Notes under the pieces: generated by a model
Told to the model about the DNA's origin: nothing
Database searches by the model: none
What the model saw: only the letters and a program-made list of their open reading frames with translations
Shown: piece after piece, positions 26,771 through 36,012 of the stretch
Position numbering within the stretch: position 1 is the stretch's first letter
How the letters are laid out: each line of letters begins with the position of its first letter
From: G965205255 sp965205255
GTDB lineage: Bacteria; Pseudomonadota; Gammaproteobacteria; Pseudomonadales; Endozoicomonadaceae
DNA length: 64,000 nucleotides
Assembly: GCA_965205255.1 (NCBI GenBank)
Contig: OZ242051.1
Location: 2,852,001-2,916,000, forward strand
Direction of reading: 5' to 3'
Program-made: the position numbers and the translations under genes

Positions 26771-27107
26771 AACCTCAGTTCGATATAACCAGATAGAGAC
26801 TAAACCCGTGTATTGGATGTTAAGTGAGGTTTTTTTCTCTCTGTAGGTATAAGCTATCAGACCACTGATTAGGTTGACCATGAGATTAACTTTGGGTCGA
26901 TGCCTGAGGCATGAGTTCTACAAAGCGATTGTAGCTGAACAATTGAGCAAAATCTTGTTTAAGTTTGGTTCAAAAGACTAGCAAAAATCATCAATATCAC
27001 AGAAAATACGAGCAAACATACTACTTTCATGTTGTTGTATTGTCTTGAGAAACCATGCCATGCATGGAATTGATTACTTCTTAAAAAATTTACGTCGAAC
27101 TCAGGTT
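26771..27107 (-). mobile_element. Internally deleted IS982-family element
   Basis: About 337 bases bounded by AACCTCAGTTCGAT (26771) and its inverted copy GTCGAACTCAGGTT (to 27107). Read on the minus strand, the left part encodes the C-terminus of an IS982 transposase (NLISGLIAYTYREKKTSLNI). The middle retains CATGCCTCAGGCAT, shared with the IS982 fragment at 57.6 kb. Most of the transposase, including its catalytic core, is deleted, so the element could move only in trans. The remaining parts of the minE-apeB gap (26532-26770, 27108-27416) show no gene. Confidence 0.8.
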
Positions 27108-27416
27108 TCAGTAATGTCGGCGTTGGAGAGGTATTAATGACTGGAAAATAGCGTGCCAAGAACCTTCGACATAGAATCGAGTACTTCTCCTTCTGGTGCT
27201 GAAGGCAGGCAGACGTTATGCTTTCGGGTAAAGAAATATGTTTGAATGAATCAGGGCTGTCTTTGAATGTCTTTTGAAATAAAGGTGGCACTGATAATAA
27301 TGTTATGAATTTGTTTTATGGTCTATTTGCAGAGAACACTTTATCACCCGTTGTTTTCAAAATATAAGTTTGCTGTTATTCTTAACAGCTTCAGTTAACC
27401 ACGATTTAAATAAATT

Positions 27417-28727
27417 ATGAAAATCGACGATTTTAATCATCAGCTTACTCAGTTCCTCGATATATCACCTACACCATTTCACGCTACTAAGAATTTGGCT
27501 GACAAGCTAATTAGCGTTGGTTTTGAGGAACTTAAAGAAACCGAAGCGTGGCATATTAAAGAGCATAAGAGTTACCTTGTAAAAAGGAATGATTCCTCTA
27601 TCATAGCCTTCTCCACGGGTAGTGGAAACTTTGTAAACGAAGGTTTTCGTATGGTCGGCGCACATACAGACAGCCCATGTCTTAAGGTTAAGCCTGACCC
27701 TTATATCAATCGTCACCACAGCTTTCAATTAGGTGTTGAAGTTTATGGAGGAGCGTTGCTAGCTCCCTGGTTTGATCGTGACTTATCACTAGCCGGAAGA
27801 ATTTCGTGGCATGATGGAGTATCAGTGCAGAACACGCTCATCGACTTTAAAAAAGTTATTGCTACTGTTCCAAGCTTGGCCATTCACTTAGATCGCAAGC
27901 AAAACAATAACAGAACAATTAATCCTCAGACAGATATACCACCTTTGCTGGCGATTTTGCATACAGAAAAAACAGAATTTTCTGACCAACAGGCTTTTGA
28001 GGATCTTCTTAAAGCAGAGCTTTGCTCTGTTAACCCCGATGCAAAAAATGGCGATATTCTTGACTTTGAGCTGTTCTTTTACGATACGCAACCCTCATCT
28101 GTCATTGGCGTTAATGATGATTTCATCGCTGGCGCTCGTTTAGACAATTTGCTCAGTTGCTTTACTGGTGTTAAAGCGCTTATTGATTCAAAAGACAGCA
28201 ACTTTCCGGCTTTACTAGTTTGCAACGACCATGAAGAGGCAGGTAGCATGAGTGCTGCAGGGGCTCAGGGTACTTTTCTTAAGCAAGTGCTCCAACGTAT
28301 AGTCAGAAACAATGATGAATACATCCGAATGGTTCAACGATCTGTTTTAATTTCAGCAGATAATGCCCATGCTTTACACCCTAACTTTCCCAACAAACAT
28401 GATAACTCTCATAAGCCTCTGATTAATCACGGGCCTGTGATTAAAGTGAATGCTAATCAGCGTTATGCTACTACCAGTGAAACCAGTGGTTTGTTTAAAT
28501 GGTTGTGTAAAGAAGAAAATATACCTGTGCAATTATTTGTATCGCGTTGTGATATGAGCTGTGGTTCTACCATTGGCCCGATCACCTCCTCCGAACTGGG
28601 AGTAAAAACACTGGATGTAGGGTTGCCAACCTTAGGTATGCATTCTATACGAGAACTTGCCGGTTCAAAGGATGCATACATGCTTGCAAAAGTATTAAAA
28701 AGATTTTTCAGAACAGCAATAATTTAA
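27417..28727 (+). CDS. apeB: Aspartyl aminopeptidase family M18
   Basis: 436 residues, normal for M18. Metal-site motifs are present: GAHTDSPCLKVKP, the substrate loop GGALLAPWFDRDLSLAGR, NDHEEAGS (catalytic Glu pair), SADNAHA and GMHSIRE. A cytosolic zinc peptidase removing N-terminal acidic or other residues. It also lies near minCDE in pseudomonads. Confidence 0.95.
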   Translation: MKIDDFNHQLTQFLDISPTPFHATKNLADKLISVGFEELKETEAWHIKEHKSYLVKRNDSSIIAFSTGSGNFVNEGFRMVGAHTDSPCLKVKPDPYINRHHSFQLGVEVYGGALLAPWFDRDLSLAGRISWHDGVSVQNTLIDFKKVIATVPSLAIHLDRKQNNNRTINPQTDIPPLLAILHTEKTEFSDQQAFEDLLKAELCSVNPDAKNGDILDFELFFYDTQPSSVIGVNDDFIAGARLDNLLSCFTGVKALIDSKDSNFPALLVCNDHEEAGSMSAAGAQGTFLKQVLQRIVRNNDEYIRMVQRSVLISADNAHALHPNFPNKHDNSHKPLINHGPVIKVNANQRYATTSETSGLFKWLCKEENIPVQLFVSRCDMSCGSTIGPITSSELGVKTLDVGLPTLGMHSIRELAGSKDAYMLAKVLKRFFRTAII

Positions 28728-28789
28728 CTACAATCGGTTACGTTTAGTGAAATGATTGAGTTTGACAGAATATAAAGGAATTAAATAAT

Positions 28790-29821
28790 ATGTCATTTTT
28801 TGCCATGGGTGCTGGCATAGGTACCAAAAATAGCAAGGGAAACTGGTTGGAAACTTATTTTTCCGTTCCCGTATTTTCACCTGCTGAAAGTTTCATTGAA
28901 AAAGTGGGAGCTCTGGTTGACTATAAAGATGGAAACCAAACCTTTGAACTTGATAGTCCCACCTGTCATGCTCTTGAAGCATTGTGTATTAAAGAAGAGT
29001 TAACGGCTCATGCGATAAACTTTGCTGTTATGGAGTGTAGTAACCAGCCTCGGAATTTAGTTATTTTGCAAACTGATGAACCTGCAAAAAGTACACCAGA
29101 GGCCTATCTTAAATTACACCTATTATCACACCGTTTTCTCAAGCCCCATCAAATTGATCTCAGTCATATTTTTGAAGTATTGCCAAATGTTGCTTGGACA
29201 AATAAAGGTGCTATTGATATCCATGAGCTACCGGAACATCAGCTACTTTCTAGGGCAAGAGGCGAAAAATTACTGGTAGACAGTGTGGATAAGTTTCCCC
29301 GAATGACAGACTATGTTGTTCCTGAGGGAGTGCGCATTGCTGATACGTCTCGAGTACGTCTTGGAGCGTATATTGGTACCGGCACTACAGTTATGCATGA
29401 AGGATTTGTGAACTTTAATGCGGGAAGTGAAGGACCAAGTATGATTGAGGGGCGTATCTCAGCGGGTGTATTTGTCGGCAAAGGATCTGATCTCGGTGGT
29501 GGTTGCAGTACAATGGGAACCCTGTCCGGAGGTAATTCTGCTGTGATATCTGTGGGAGAAGAATGTCTGATAGGCGCTAATGCTGGTATTGGTATTTCGC
29601 TGGGCAACAGATGTACAGTGGAGGCCGGACTTTATATTACGGCAGGTTCAAAAATCACGTTACTAAATGACAATAATCAAGCCGTAAATTCAGTTGTGGC
29701 CAGAGAACTTTCTGGAAAAAACGATTTGCTTTTTCGTCGTAACTCTATTTCCGGCGCTATTGAATGCTTAATTAACGCCAGTGCTATTGAGTTAAATGAG
29801 TCTCTTCACACCCACAATTGA
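28790..29821 (+). CDS. dapD: Tetrahydrodipicolinate N-succinyltransferase
   Basis: 343 residues, the long pseudomonad-type DapD. The C-terminal left-handed beta-helix is visible as hexapeptide-like turns (VRLGAYIGTGTTVMHEGFV, GVFVGKGSDLGGGCS, EECLIGANAGIGI). It transfers succinate from succinyl-CoA in the lysine/diaminopimelate pathway, so it supplies wall precursors. It lies 62 bases after apeB on the same strand. The 282-base gap that follows shows no gene; ybgC, usually before tolQ, is not there. Confidence 0.96.
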   Translation: MSFFAMGAGIGTKNSKGNWLETYFSVPVFSPAESFIEKVGALVDYKDGNQTFELDSPTCHALEALCIKEELTAHAINFAVMECSNQPRNLVILQTDEPAKSTPEAYLKLHLLSHRFLKPHQIDLSHIFEVLPNVAWTNKGAIDIHELPEHQLLSRARGEKLLVDSVDKFPRMTDYVVPEGVRIADTSRVRLGAYIGTGTTVMHEGFVNFNAGSEGPSMIEGRISAGVFVGKGSDLGGGCSTMGTLSGGNSAVISVGEECLIGANAGIGISLGNRCTVEAGLYITAGSKITLLNDNNQAVNSVVARELSGKNDLLFRRNSISGAIECLINASAIELNESLHTHN

Positions 29822-30103
29822 TGATAGCCTTTGTATTTTGTTGGTAAGGGTTTTGCAGAAAAGTTGCAGGTGAGATCCAGCCTGCAGGTAAATGTGTATC
29901 GCTGTGCCCTTTGCTGAGGCCAAGTTATAAAATCTTTTAATCGGTTTGATATTAAATACTGTTTATCGACGACGTTTGTAGTAATAAGGTTACTTTTTTG
30001 AGAAAGCGGCTAAAGGAAGGTATGTATATTTCGTAAAAAACAGTGGAAACTTTGCGTTCTTCCAGTTAACCTAAGAACAATATAAATTTAAGGAATTAGT
30101 AGC

Positions 30104-30793
30104 GTGGTTGGTGATTCAATTTTAACATTAATCATAAATGCAAACCTGATTGTTCAATTGGTAATGCTCGGTCTGATTATTGCATCTGTCTTTTCTTGGG
30201 CGTATATTTTTCAACATTTAAAATTTTTGCGTTTGACGACCAGAGCAGATAAAGTTTTTGAAACGACGTTTTGGTCAGGTATGGATATTGCAGAGTTGTT
30301 TCGGGAACAAGTAAAAAAAAACATGGTAGATAGTGGTTATTCACGAATATTTATCAGTGGTTTTCGGGAGTTTTCAAAGTTATCTCAAAAAACAAACGAT
30401 GCAGATGCTGTGATGGAAGGTGTCCAACGCATGATGCGTATTGGTGTTTCCAGAGAGCAGGAACGCTTTGATAAACATATCCCATACTTGGCAACATTAG
30501 GCTCAACAGCACCGTATGTTGGGCTGTTTGGTACTGTAATTGGTATAATTAATGCCTTTCGAGGGCTAGCTACTGCTCATCAGTCAACATTGGCTGCTGT
30601 GGCACCTGGTATTGCAGAAGCATTAATTGCAACTGCTATTGGTTTGGTTGCGGCAATTCCTGCTGTGGTCGCATTTAATCGTTTTAATAGTCGTATTGAT
30701 CAATGTCTTGCTAATTATGAGACCTTTGCCGAAGAGTTTTCAGGTATTTTGCACCGAAAACTACACAGTCAGACTTCGGTAGAAGAGCTTTAA
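30104..30793 (+). CDS. tolQ: Tol-Pal proton channel subunit TolQ
   Basis: 229 residues with three membrane segments and the MotA/TolQ/ExbB motif LGSTAPYVGLFGTVIGIINAF split across the second segment, then AEALIATAIGLVAAIPAV. It begins at GTG after AAGGAATT. With TolR it uses the proton gradient to drive TolA, which keeps the outer membrane tied in during division. First gene of tolQRAB-pal-cpoB. Confidence 0.96.
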   Translation: MVGDSILTLIINANLIVQLVMLGLIIASVFSWAYIFQHLKFLRLTTRADKVFETTFWSGMDIAELFREQVKKNMVDSGYSRIFISGFREFSKLSQKTNDADAVMEGVQRMMRIGVSREQERFDKHIPYLATLGSTAPYVGLFGTVIGIINAFRGLATAHQSTLAAVAPGIAEALIATAIGLVAAIPAVVAFNRFNSRIDQCLANYETFAEEFSGILHRKLHSQTSVEEL

Positions 30794-30808
30794 GTTAAGG
30801 AATTTCTA

Positions 30809-31225
30809 ATGCCCCGATACAAGCGCAGATTGATCTCTGATATTAATATGGTGCCATTTATAGATATCGTATTGGTATTGCTAGTGGCTTTTATGGTGGC
30901 TTCGCCCCTCATGCAGCAAGGTGTTGATGTCAGTCTGCCAAAAACGCAAAGTGATGCCCTAAAACCCAACAAAAACGACACATTAATTATTTCTGTAAAA
31001 GCGGATGGTTCCTATTTTCTCGATGTGGGTCAGAATCAGAAAAATGCTATTACGTTAAAGGAAATGATTAGCAAAATTGAAAAAATCCGCCGACGATCAC
31101 CTAACATTGCTGTTTTAGTTCGTGGAGACAGCAATGTTAATTATGGAAAAATTGTAAATGCTATGTCTGGTCTTCAGCAGGCAGGTATTACTGATATTGG
31201 GCTGGTGACCGATCCTAGAGACTGA
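30809..31225 (+). CDS. tolR: Tol-Pal proton channel subunit TolR
   Basis: 138 residues. One membrane segment with the essential Asp in INMVPFIDIVLVLLVAFMV, then a periplasmic ExbD/TolR domain. It starts 15 bases after tolQ, and its stop overlaps the tolA start by one base. Confidence 0.96.
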   Translation: MPRYKRRLISDINMVPFIDIVLVLLVAFMVASPLMQQGVDVSLPKTQSDALKPNKNDTLIISVKADGSYFLDVGQNQKNAITLKEMISKIEKIRRRSPNIAVLVRGDSNVNYGKIVNAMSGLQQAGITDIGLVTDPRD

Positions 31226-32091
31226 TGATAATGGATGAAAGAGACACACCCAATAAAGGAAATAAAAGTGTTTTATCAGCATTTGGGCTCTCTATTGTTT
31301 TGCATTTTATAGCGATAGCATCATTATTTTTGGTATTACCTGTGTGGAAAAAGCCCAAAGAGCCTCCTGTTTTATCGGTTCAGCTCATTCATTTACCGGA
31401 AAAAAAACCTGCACTGACAGTTCCTGAAACGAATGTGGATTGGAAGCAAAAGGAAAAAAATCGTCAAAGTACCTTGGCGTTAGAAAAACAAAAGCGTTTG
31501 AGAAAAGAAAGAGAATTAAGAGAGGCAAGAGAAAAGCAACGCCGTGAAGAGTGGTTAGAAAAGCAAAAGAAATTAAAGGCGCAAGCGAGGCTTAAAGTAC
31601 TCGAAGAACAACGAAGACAAAAGGCTTTGAAACAAAAAGAAGCAGAGGCCAAAAAAGAAGCAGAGGCCAAAAAAGAAGCAGAGCGACAACAGTTGCTCCA
31701 GAAACAGTTGCAAAAACAGGCACTGGCACAATATCAAAAACTTCAGGCAGCAAAAGAGGCTTCTAAAAAGGCAGAAATTTTACGCAACCAGGAAGAAGTA
31801 GCAAAATACAGTGCAATGATCAGAAAAAAAATATCACAAAGGTGGCACTATCCTTTAAACAGTACTAAACAAATGCATGCGACGGTACAACTGATTTTAA
31901 TGCCGATTGGAGATGTTTCAGGTATATCACTGATTAAAAGCAGTGGTAGTGATGCTTTTGACCAGTCGATTTTGCGTGCTGTCAGAGACGCTGCACCTTT
32001 TAATTTTTTATCTAATATTAATATCCATCTTTTTGAGGAAAACTTTCGAACATTAACACTAAAATTTTCACCACAGGATTTAATGGAATGA
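31225..32091 (+). CDS. tolA: Tol-Pal envelope-spanning protein TolA
   Basis: 288 residues: membrane anchor (about 15-37), a long charged helix (about 75-195) with tandem KEAEAKKEAEAKKEA from 15-base DNA repeats near 31640-31685, and a C-terminal TonB-like domain (YPLNSTKQMHATVQLILMP; GSDAFDQSILRAV). It spans the periplasm and contacts Pal and TolB. An alternative ATG lies two codons in. It overlaps tolB by four bases. Confidence 0.95.
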   Translation: MIMDERDTPNKGNKSVLSAFGLSIVLHFIAIASLFLVLPVWKKPKEPPVLSVQLIHLPEKKPALTVPETNVDWKQKEKNRQSTLALEKQKRLRKERELREAREKQRREEWLEKQKKLKAQARLKVLEEQRRQKALKQKEAEAKKEAEAKKEAERQQLLQKQLQKQALAQYQKLQAAKEASKKAEILRNQEEVAKYSAMIRKKISQRWHYPLNSTKQMHATVQLILMPIGDVSGISLIKSSGSDAFDQSILRAVRDAAPFNFLSNINIHLFEENFRTLTLKFSPQDLME

Positions 32092-33416
32092 AATATCAGT
32101 CATCTGGCAGAAACCTGATTTCTTTTTTTATGGTTATCATCGGTTGTGTGCTAACGTCGATTGCTCACGCTAATTTAACAATAGAAATTAATCAGGGTAA
32201 TATGCAGGCGGTGCCTGTTGCAGTGGTTCCATTTGCCAGTAATGCCAGTAAGGTATTACCTGTAGATATTTCTGCCGTCATCAGTAATGACCTTAAGTTT
32301 AGCGGACAATTTTCACCGATAAGTCAGGATGACTTTTTAAGTTTTCCCAGTGATGTGGATAAAGTATATTATCCTGACTGGAAAAAGTTAAACGTTCGCT
32401 ATTTGGTAATAGGAAAAATAAATTACCTTAAAAATGGTGATTATCGTATTAATTATGATCTCTTTAATATTGATTTAGGTAAATCTGTTTTGTCTGGCTA
32501 TGTCGAAGGAGGTGTGAACCAGCTTCGTCCGTTAGCTCATAGTATTAGTGACCAGATTTATAATGAAATTACCGGCGTTCCCGGTATTTTTTCTACAAAA
32601 CTTTTGTACGTGATAGCCAAAAACAAGGGTACAGATAAAGCCTCCTATAAATTGGTATATGCTGATATAGACGGACACAGACCTGTCATGATTGTGCATT
32701 CTTCAGAGCCAATTGTATCTCCTTGCTGGTCGGCAGATCATAAGCAGGTTGCTTATACCACTTATATTAATAACCGAGAACAGGTAATTTATTTGCAGGA
32801 ACTTGCTACAGGGAAACGACATGTTATTTCACCTAAGGGGTATGTTTTTGCAACATCCCCTGCGTTCTCACCGAACGGCATGCAACTAGCTATGGTGCTA
32901 TCTAAAGGCCAGGGAACCAACATCTATATAAAAAGTCTTCGTTCCGGTAAATTAAAGCAACTAACGTTTGGTAACATTACATTAAATTCAGAACCTGCAT
33001 GGACACCAGATGGTAAGCAATTGATTTTTACATCTAACCGAGGTGGAACCGGTCAGATTTATGAGATAAATATTGGTAATAAACATGTACAAAGAATAAC
33101 ATATGAAGGTAAATTTAATGCTCGGGGGAGAGTGTTTCCTGACGGTAAAAAAATAGCAATGGTAACAAAGGGTGTAGGCGAGAAAGCTTATCATATTGCT
33201 GTTTTAGATTTAAGGTCAGGTGATATGCATGTATTATCAACAGAACCTTTTGAGGATTCGCCCAGCATTTCTCCCAATGGGAAAATGCTTGTTTTTTCTG
33301 CGCAAAAAGGCTTGACTCATGTGTTAGGTATTGTTACTGCTGATGGACGTGCAAGTTATACGCTGCCTGCTAGTGAGGGAGATGTCCAAGAACCCGCTTG
33401 GTCTCCTTATTTTTGA
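32088..33416 (+). CDS. tolB: Tol-Pal periplasmic beta-propeller protein TolB
   Basis: 442 residues. Signal peptide ends near AHA (about residue 27), followed by the N-terminal alpha/beta domain and a six-bladed propeller with repeats such as SPNGMQLAMV, TPDGKQLIFTSNRGG, FPDGKKIAMV and SPNGKMLVFSA. It regulates the TolA-Pal contact. Confidence 0.96.
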   Translation: MKYQSSGRNLISFFMVIIGCVLTSIAHANLTIEINQGNMQAVPVAVVPFASNASKVLPVDISAVISNDLKFSGQFSPISQDDFLSFPSDVDKVYYPDWKKLNVRYLVIGKINYLKNGDYRINYDLFNIDLGKSVLSGYVEGGVNQLRPLAHSISDQIYNEITGVPGIFSTKLLYVIAKNKGTDKASYKLVYADIDGHRPVMIVHSSEPIVSPCWSADHKQVAYTTYINNREQVIYLQELATGKRHVISPKGYVFATSPAFSPNGMQLAMVLSKGQGTNIYIKSLRSGKLKQLTFGNITLNSEPAWTPDGKQLIFTSNRGGTGQIYEINIGNKHVQRITYEGKFNARGRVFPDGKKIAMVTKGVGEKAYHIAVLDLRSGDMHVLSTEPFEDSPSISPNGKMLVFSAQKGLTHVLGIVTADGRASYTLPASEGDVQEPAWSPYF

Positions 33417-33442
33417 TAGCAAGCAACAGATAAATATTAGCC

Positions 33443-33473
33443 CTGAAGTGTTTAAGCATAGTAATCACTTCAG
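33443..33473 (+). other. Hairpin between tolB and pal
   Basis: CTGAAGTG (33443-33450) and CACTTCAG (33466-33473) form a perfect 8-bp stem with a 15-base loop in the 126-base tolB-pal gap. There is no T run, so it is more likely an mRNA-stability or processing hairpin than a terminator. Confidence 0.45.
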
Positions 33474-33542
33474 AGACTTATGTAAGTGGTATCAGTATTG
33501 ATATTACACAGTAGGTATTCATTGAAGATTGAGGAAAAAATA

Positions 33543-34133
33543 ATGAAACGAACCAACTCATTAATCAGGTTGTTTTTTGCAGGTTGCATGGTAGCAACTC
33601 TTGCAGGATGTTCATCGACTGGCCTATTGGGTCAAAAGGGCACTCACGCTTCCTCAACGGTTACAAAACCAAGCAAGCATGGTAGTTTTACTCAAGGAGT
33701 TACTGACCCTGAAGTGCTTGCTGTGATCAAAAGCGGTAAAATCAAAGGAACTGCGAAACAAATTTCAGCGTTGTTAAAAACAGATACCCTTCATTATAAA
33801 ACAAATGCATATGCGGTAACTCCTGATGACTATCCTGTACTGGACGCTATTGCTGTATCCATGCAGACACCTTATATGAAAGGTGCATCGTTAATGATTG
33901 AAGGGCACACAGATGAGCGGGGAACTCGTAGCTACAATATGGCATTAGGTTTACGCAGAGCCTCTTCTGTTGAGCAGTATCTTCAGGCCAAAGGTGTTCA
34001 GCCACAACAGATGAAGGTAATTAGTTATGGTTTTGAAAAGCCGGTTGATAATGCCAGTAACCCTGCTGCATGGGCCCAAAACCGTCGCGCACATCTGGTT
34101 TTTAAAAACATTAGGTCAGTACACCATAGTTAG
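33543..34133 (+). CDS. pal: Peptidoglycan-associated lipoprotein Pal
   Basis: 196 residues from the ATG after GAGGAAAAAATA; an earlier in-frame ATG (33486) has no ribosome site and spoils the signal. Lipobox LAGC (Cys near residue 22). The C-terminal OmpA-like peptidoglycan-binding domain has IEGHTDERGTRSYNMALG and RRASSVEQYL. It anchors the outer membrane to the wall under TolA/TolB control. Confidence 0.96.
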   Translation: MKRTNSLIRLFFAGCMVATLAGCSSTGLLGQKGTHASSTVTKPSKHGSFTQGVTDPEVLAVIKSGKIKGTAKQISALLKTDTLHYKTNAYAVTPDDYPVLDAIAVSMQTPYMKGASLMIEGHTDERGTRSYNMALGLRRASSVEQYLQAKGVQPQQMKVISYGFEKPVDNASNPAAWAQNRRAHLVFKNIRSVHHS

Positions 34134-34152
34134 ATTAGGGGCATTAGTCATT

Positions 34153-34959
34153 ATGAGAAAGGCTACTTTTTGTTTGCTCGGCAGCCTGTTTCTATTTGCA
34201 ACTCAAGGCGTTGTAGTTTTCGTGAATGCTGCAGTTCCTGTGACGTCTTTACAACCTTCAGTTGCCGATGGTAATGGCACTGAAGGTTTACAGGGAACGA
34301 TACAACAAAGAAGCACTTCTCAGCCATCAGCAGATTGGGTAGGTTCTCTGTTAAACAAGCTAAACACCCTACTGCAACAAGTACAGAGTATGCAGGGAAG
34401 ACTGGATGAGCAGGAGCATCAGCTTGACAAATTGAAAGCACAAATAAAACGACAATATACTGATATGGATCGTCGGTTATCTCAGTTAACTACCGGCTTA
34501 CCTGATATGTCGGGTGTATCTAAACCGAATACAGGAAAAAAAGCACATGAGCTACCATCGACTGATGAAGCGCAAATAAAACCTGTTACCGATAGTGAAG
34601 CGTATCAGCAGGCATTTAGCCTTATTGGTCAGAAAAAATTTGACCTAGCAATTGCTGCCTTTAGTAATTTTGTGAATGATTATCCAGAGAGCAGTCTGGT
34701 TGCTAATTCCTGGTACTGGTTGGGTGAAATTTACAGTGCGACAGGCAAAGCAGATAAGGCTCAACAATCTTTTTCTCAGGTTGTTAATACCTATCCAAAA
34801 AGTAATAAAGTTGCTGATGCCATGTATAAATTAGGGCAGTTATCTGCCGTAGCTGGCAATAAGTCTGAAGCAATAAAGTATTTAAAGCAGGTTATTGCAA
34901 AATATCCAAAAAGCTCGGCGGCCCAGTTGTCTAAAAACTATTTAAAATCCATTTATTAA
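34153..34959 (+). CDS. cpoB: Cell division coordinator CpoB (YbgF)
   Basis: 268 residues from MRKATFCLLG, 19 bases after pal; longer in-frame starts overlap pal. Signal peptide about 1-26, a trimerising coiled coil (about 60-110, QVQSMQGRLDEQEHQLDKLK), then TPR repeats (AFSLIGQKKFDLAIAAF; NSWYWLGEIYSATGK; YLKQVIAKYPKSSAA). It couples Tol energy use to PBP1B wall synthesis at the septum. Last gene of the tol-pal set. Confidence 0.94.
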   Translation: MRKATFCLLGSLFLFATQGVVVFVNAAVPVTSLQPSVADGNGTEGLQGTIQQRSTSQPSADWVGSLLNKLNTLLQQVQSMQGRLDEQEHQLDKLKAQIKRQYTDMDRRLSQLTTGLPDMSGVSKPNTGKKAHELPSTDEAQIKPVTDSEAYQQAFSLIGQKKFDLAIAAFSNFVNDYPESSLVANSWYWLGEIYSATGKADKAQQSFSQVVNTYPKSNKVADAMYKLGQLSAVAGNKSEAIKYLKQVIAKYPKSSAAQLSKNYLKSIY

Positions 34960-34983
34960 GTTTAATTTTGGGATTGAAAGCGG

Positions 34984-35146
34984 TAATACCAAAACCTTTT
35001 TCTAACTACTGTTATGAGTATTCTTTTAAGACTTGCTGTTAAAGGAGAAGCAACCAATAATAGCTAGCTATTTCGAGGAGCTTTAACGCATAACAGTAAG
35101 ATCAGTAAAGTAGCGAAATAAGAAGCTAGAAGCTAGGTTTTTGTAT
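34984..35146. repeat. TAATACCAAAACC miniature element, nearly full length (left of deaminase gene)
   Basis: About 163 bases. It starts TAATACCAAAACCTTTTTCT and ends AGAAGCTAGGTTTTTGTAT, imperfect inverted copies. The interior has ACTGTTATGAGTATTCTTTT, GCTTTAACGCATAACAGTAA and AGTAGCGAAATAAGAAGC, shared with the copy at 35.62 kb in the same orientation. Confidence 0.85.
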
Positions 35147-35173
35147 CATATATGAACTCATATTTATAAAATT

Positions 35174-35626
35174 ATGTGTGTTATGAATAAGGATAAAATC
35201 TATTTGAGAATGGCCAGAGAGCTGGCTGAGTTTTCAAAATGTGTCTCTTTGCATGTAGCCTGTCTGTTGGTACGTGATGGTCGCATTCTTGCTACAGGCG
35301 TGAATGGTACGCCTAGTGGTTGGCTTAACTGTAGTGACAGGTTTCCTGAAGGCAGAACATCCGATCATACTGACTGGTCAAATGCGCATGAAATTCATGC
35401 TGAGTTGAATGCTGTTATTTGGGCTGCTCGTACAGGTATTTCTACTGAAGCTGCGACAGCTTACGTTACCCACTCGCCTTGTGTGCAGTGTACTAAAAAC
35501 TTAATAGCTGCGGGTGTAAAACGCATTGTTTATGCCGAATCTTACTACGGTACTGATGACCAACAGGCTCTCAATCAGTTCATTAGAGAAAATGGTCTTG
35601 ATATCAAACATATATCAGTTGATTAA
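35174..35626 (+). CDS. dCMP/cytidine deaminase family protein (ComEB-like)
   Basis: 150 residues. The zinc-dependent deaminase signature is complete: EIHAELNAV (His ligand and catalytic Glu) and HSPCVQCTKNL (two Cys ligands). The overall shape fits deoxycytidylate deaminases, which make dUMP for thymidylate synthesis, but a different nucleotide substrate cannot be ruled out. The gene stands alone between two direct copies of a miniature element, and its TAA stop is the first base triplet of the downstream copy. Confidence 0.88.
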   Translation: MCVMNKDKIYLRMARELAEFSKCVSLHVACLLVRDGRILATGVNGTPSGWLNCSDRFPEGRTSDHTDWSNAHEIHAELNAVIWAARTGISTEAATAYVTHSPCVQCTKNLIAAGVKRIVYAESYYGTDDQQALNQFIRENGLDIKHISVD

Positions 35627-35786
35627 TACCAAAATCTATTTCTAATTACTGTTATGAACATGCTTTTATGGCTTGCGGTTAAAGGTGAAGTGACGAGTGA
35701 TAGCCAGCTGTTGCGAGACGCTTTAATGCATAACAGCAAGATCGCAAAAGTCGCTCATTAAGAAGTTAGAAGTAGGATTTTGTATG
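35624..35786. repeat. TAATACCAAAACC miniature element, nearly full length (right of deaminase gene)
   Basis: It starts TAATACCAAAATCTATTTCT and ends AGAAGTAGGATTTTGTAT. The interior has ACTGTTATGAACATGCTTTT, TTAAAGGTGAAGTGACGAGT and GCATAACAGCAAGATCGC. It is in the same orientation as the copy at 34.98 kb. The remaining 226 bases to hrpA hold nothing recognisable. Confidence 0.85.
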
Positions 35787-36012
35787 ATTTAAAATCAAAT
35801 CTACGTTCTGGTGAGTTTTTTAAAATTGAGTTCTGGCTGATTCTGATAAGTTTGTATGTAGTTAATGGGATGTTTGTAACCTGAAAGTATAATCCTTAAA
35901 TATGAATTCACTCCGATAATATGAGCTTATACAGTTGCTATAACACGCGGTTACTTTTGATGATGTGACAGGTATACTTTGCAGGTAACTGCTTCGATGG
36001 ATTGGATTTGTT

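Noticed and set aside
26959..27291. 110-codon minus-strand frame in the minE-apeB gap
   Set aside because: It runs across the right end of the IS982 relic, in a frame other than the transposase, and has no similarity I recognise.
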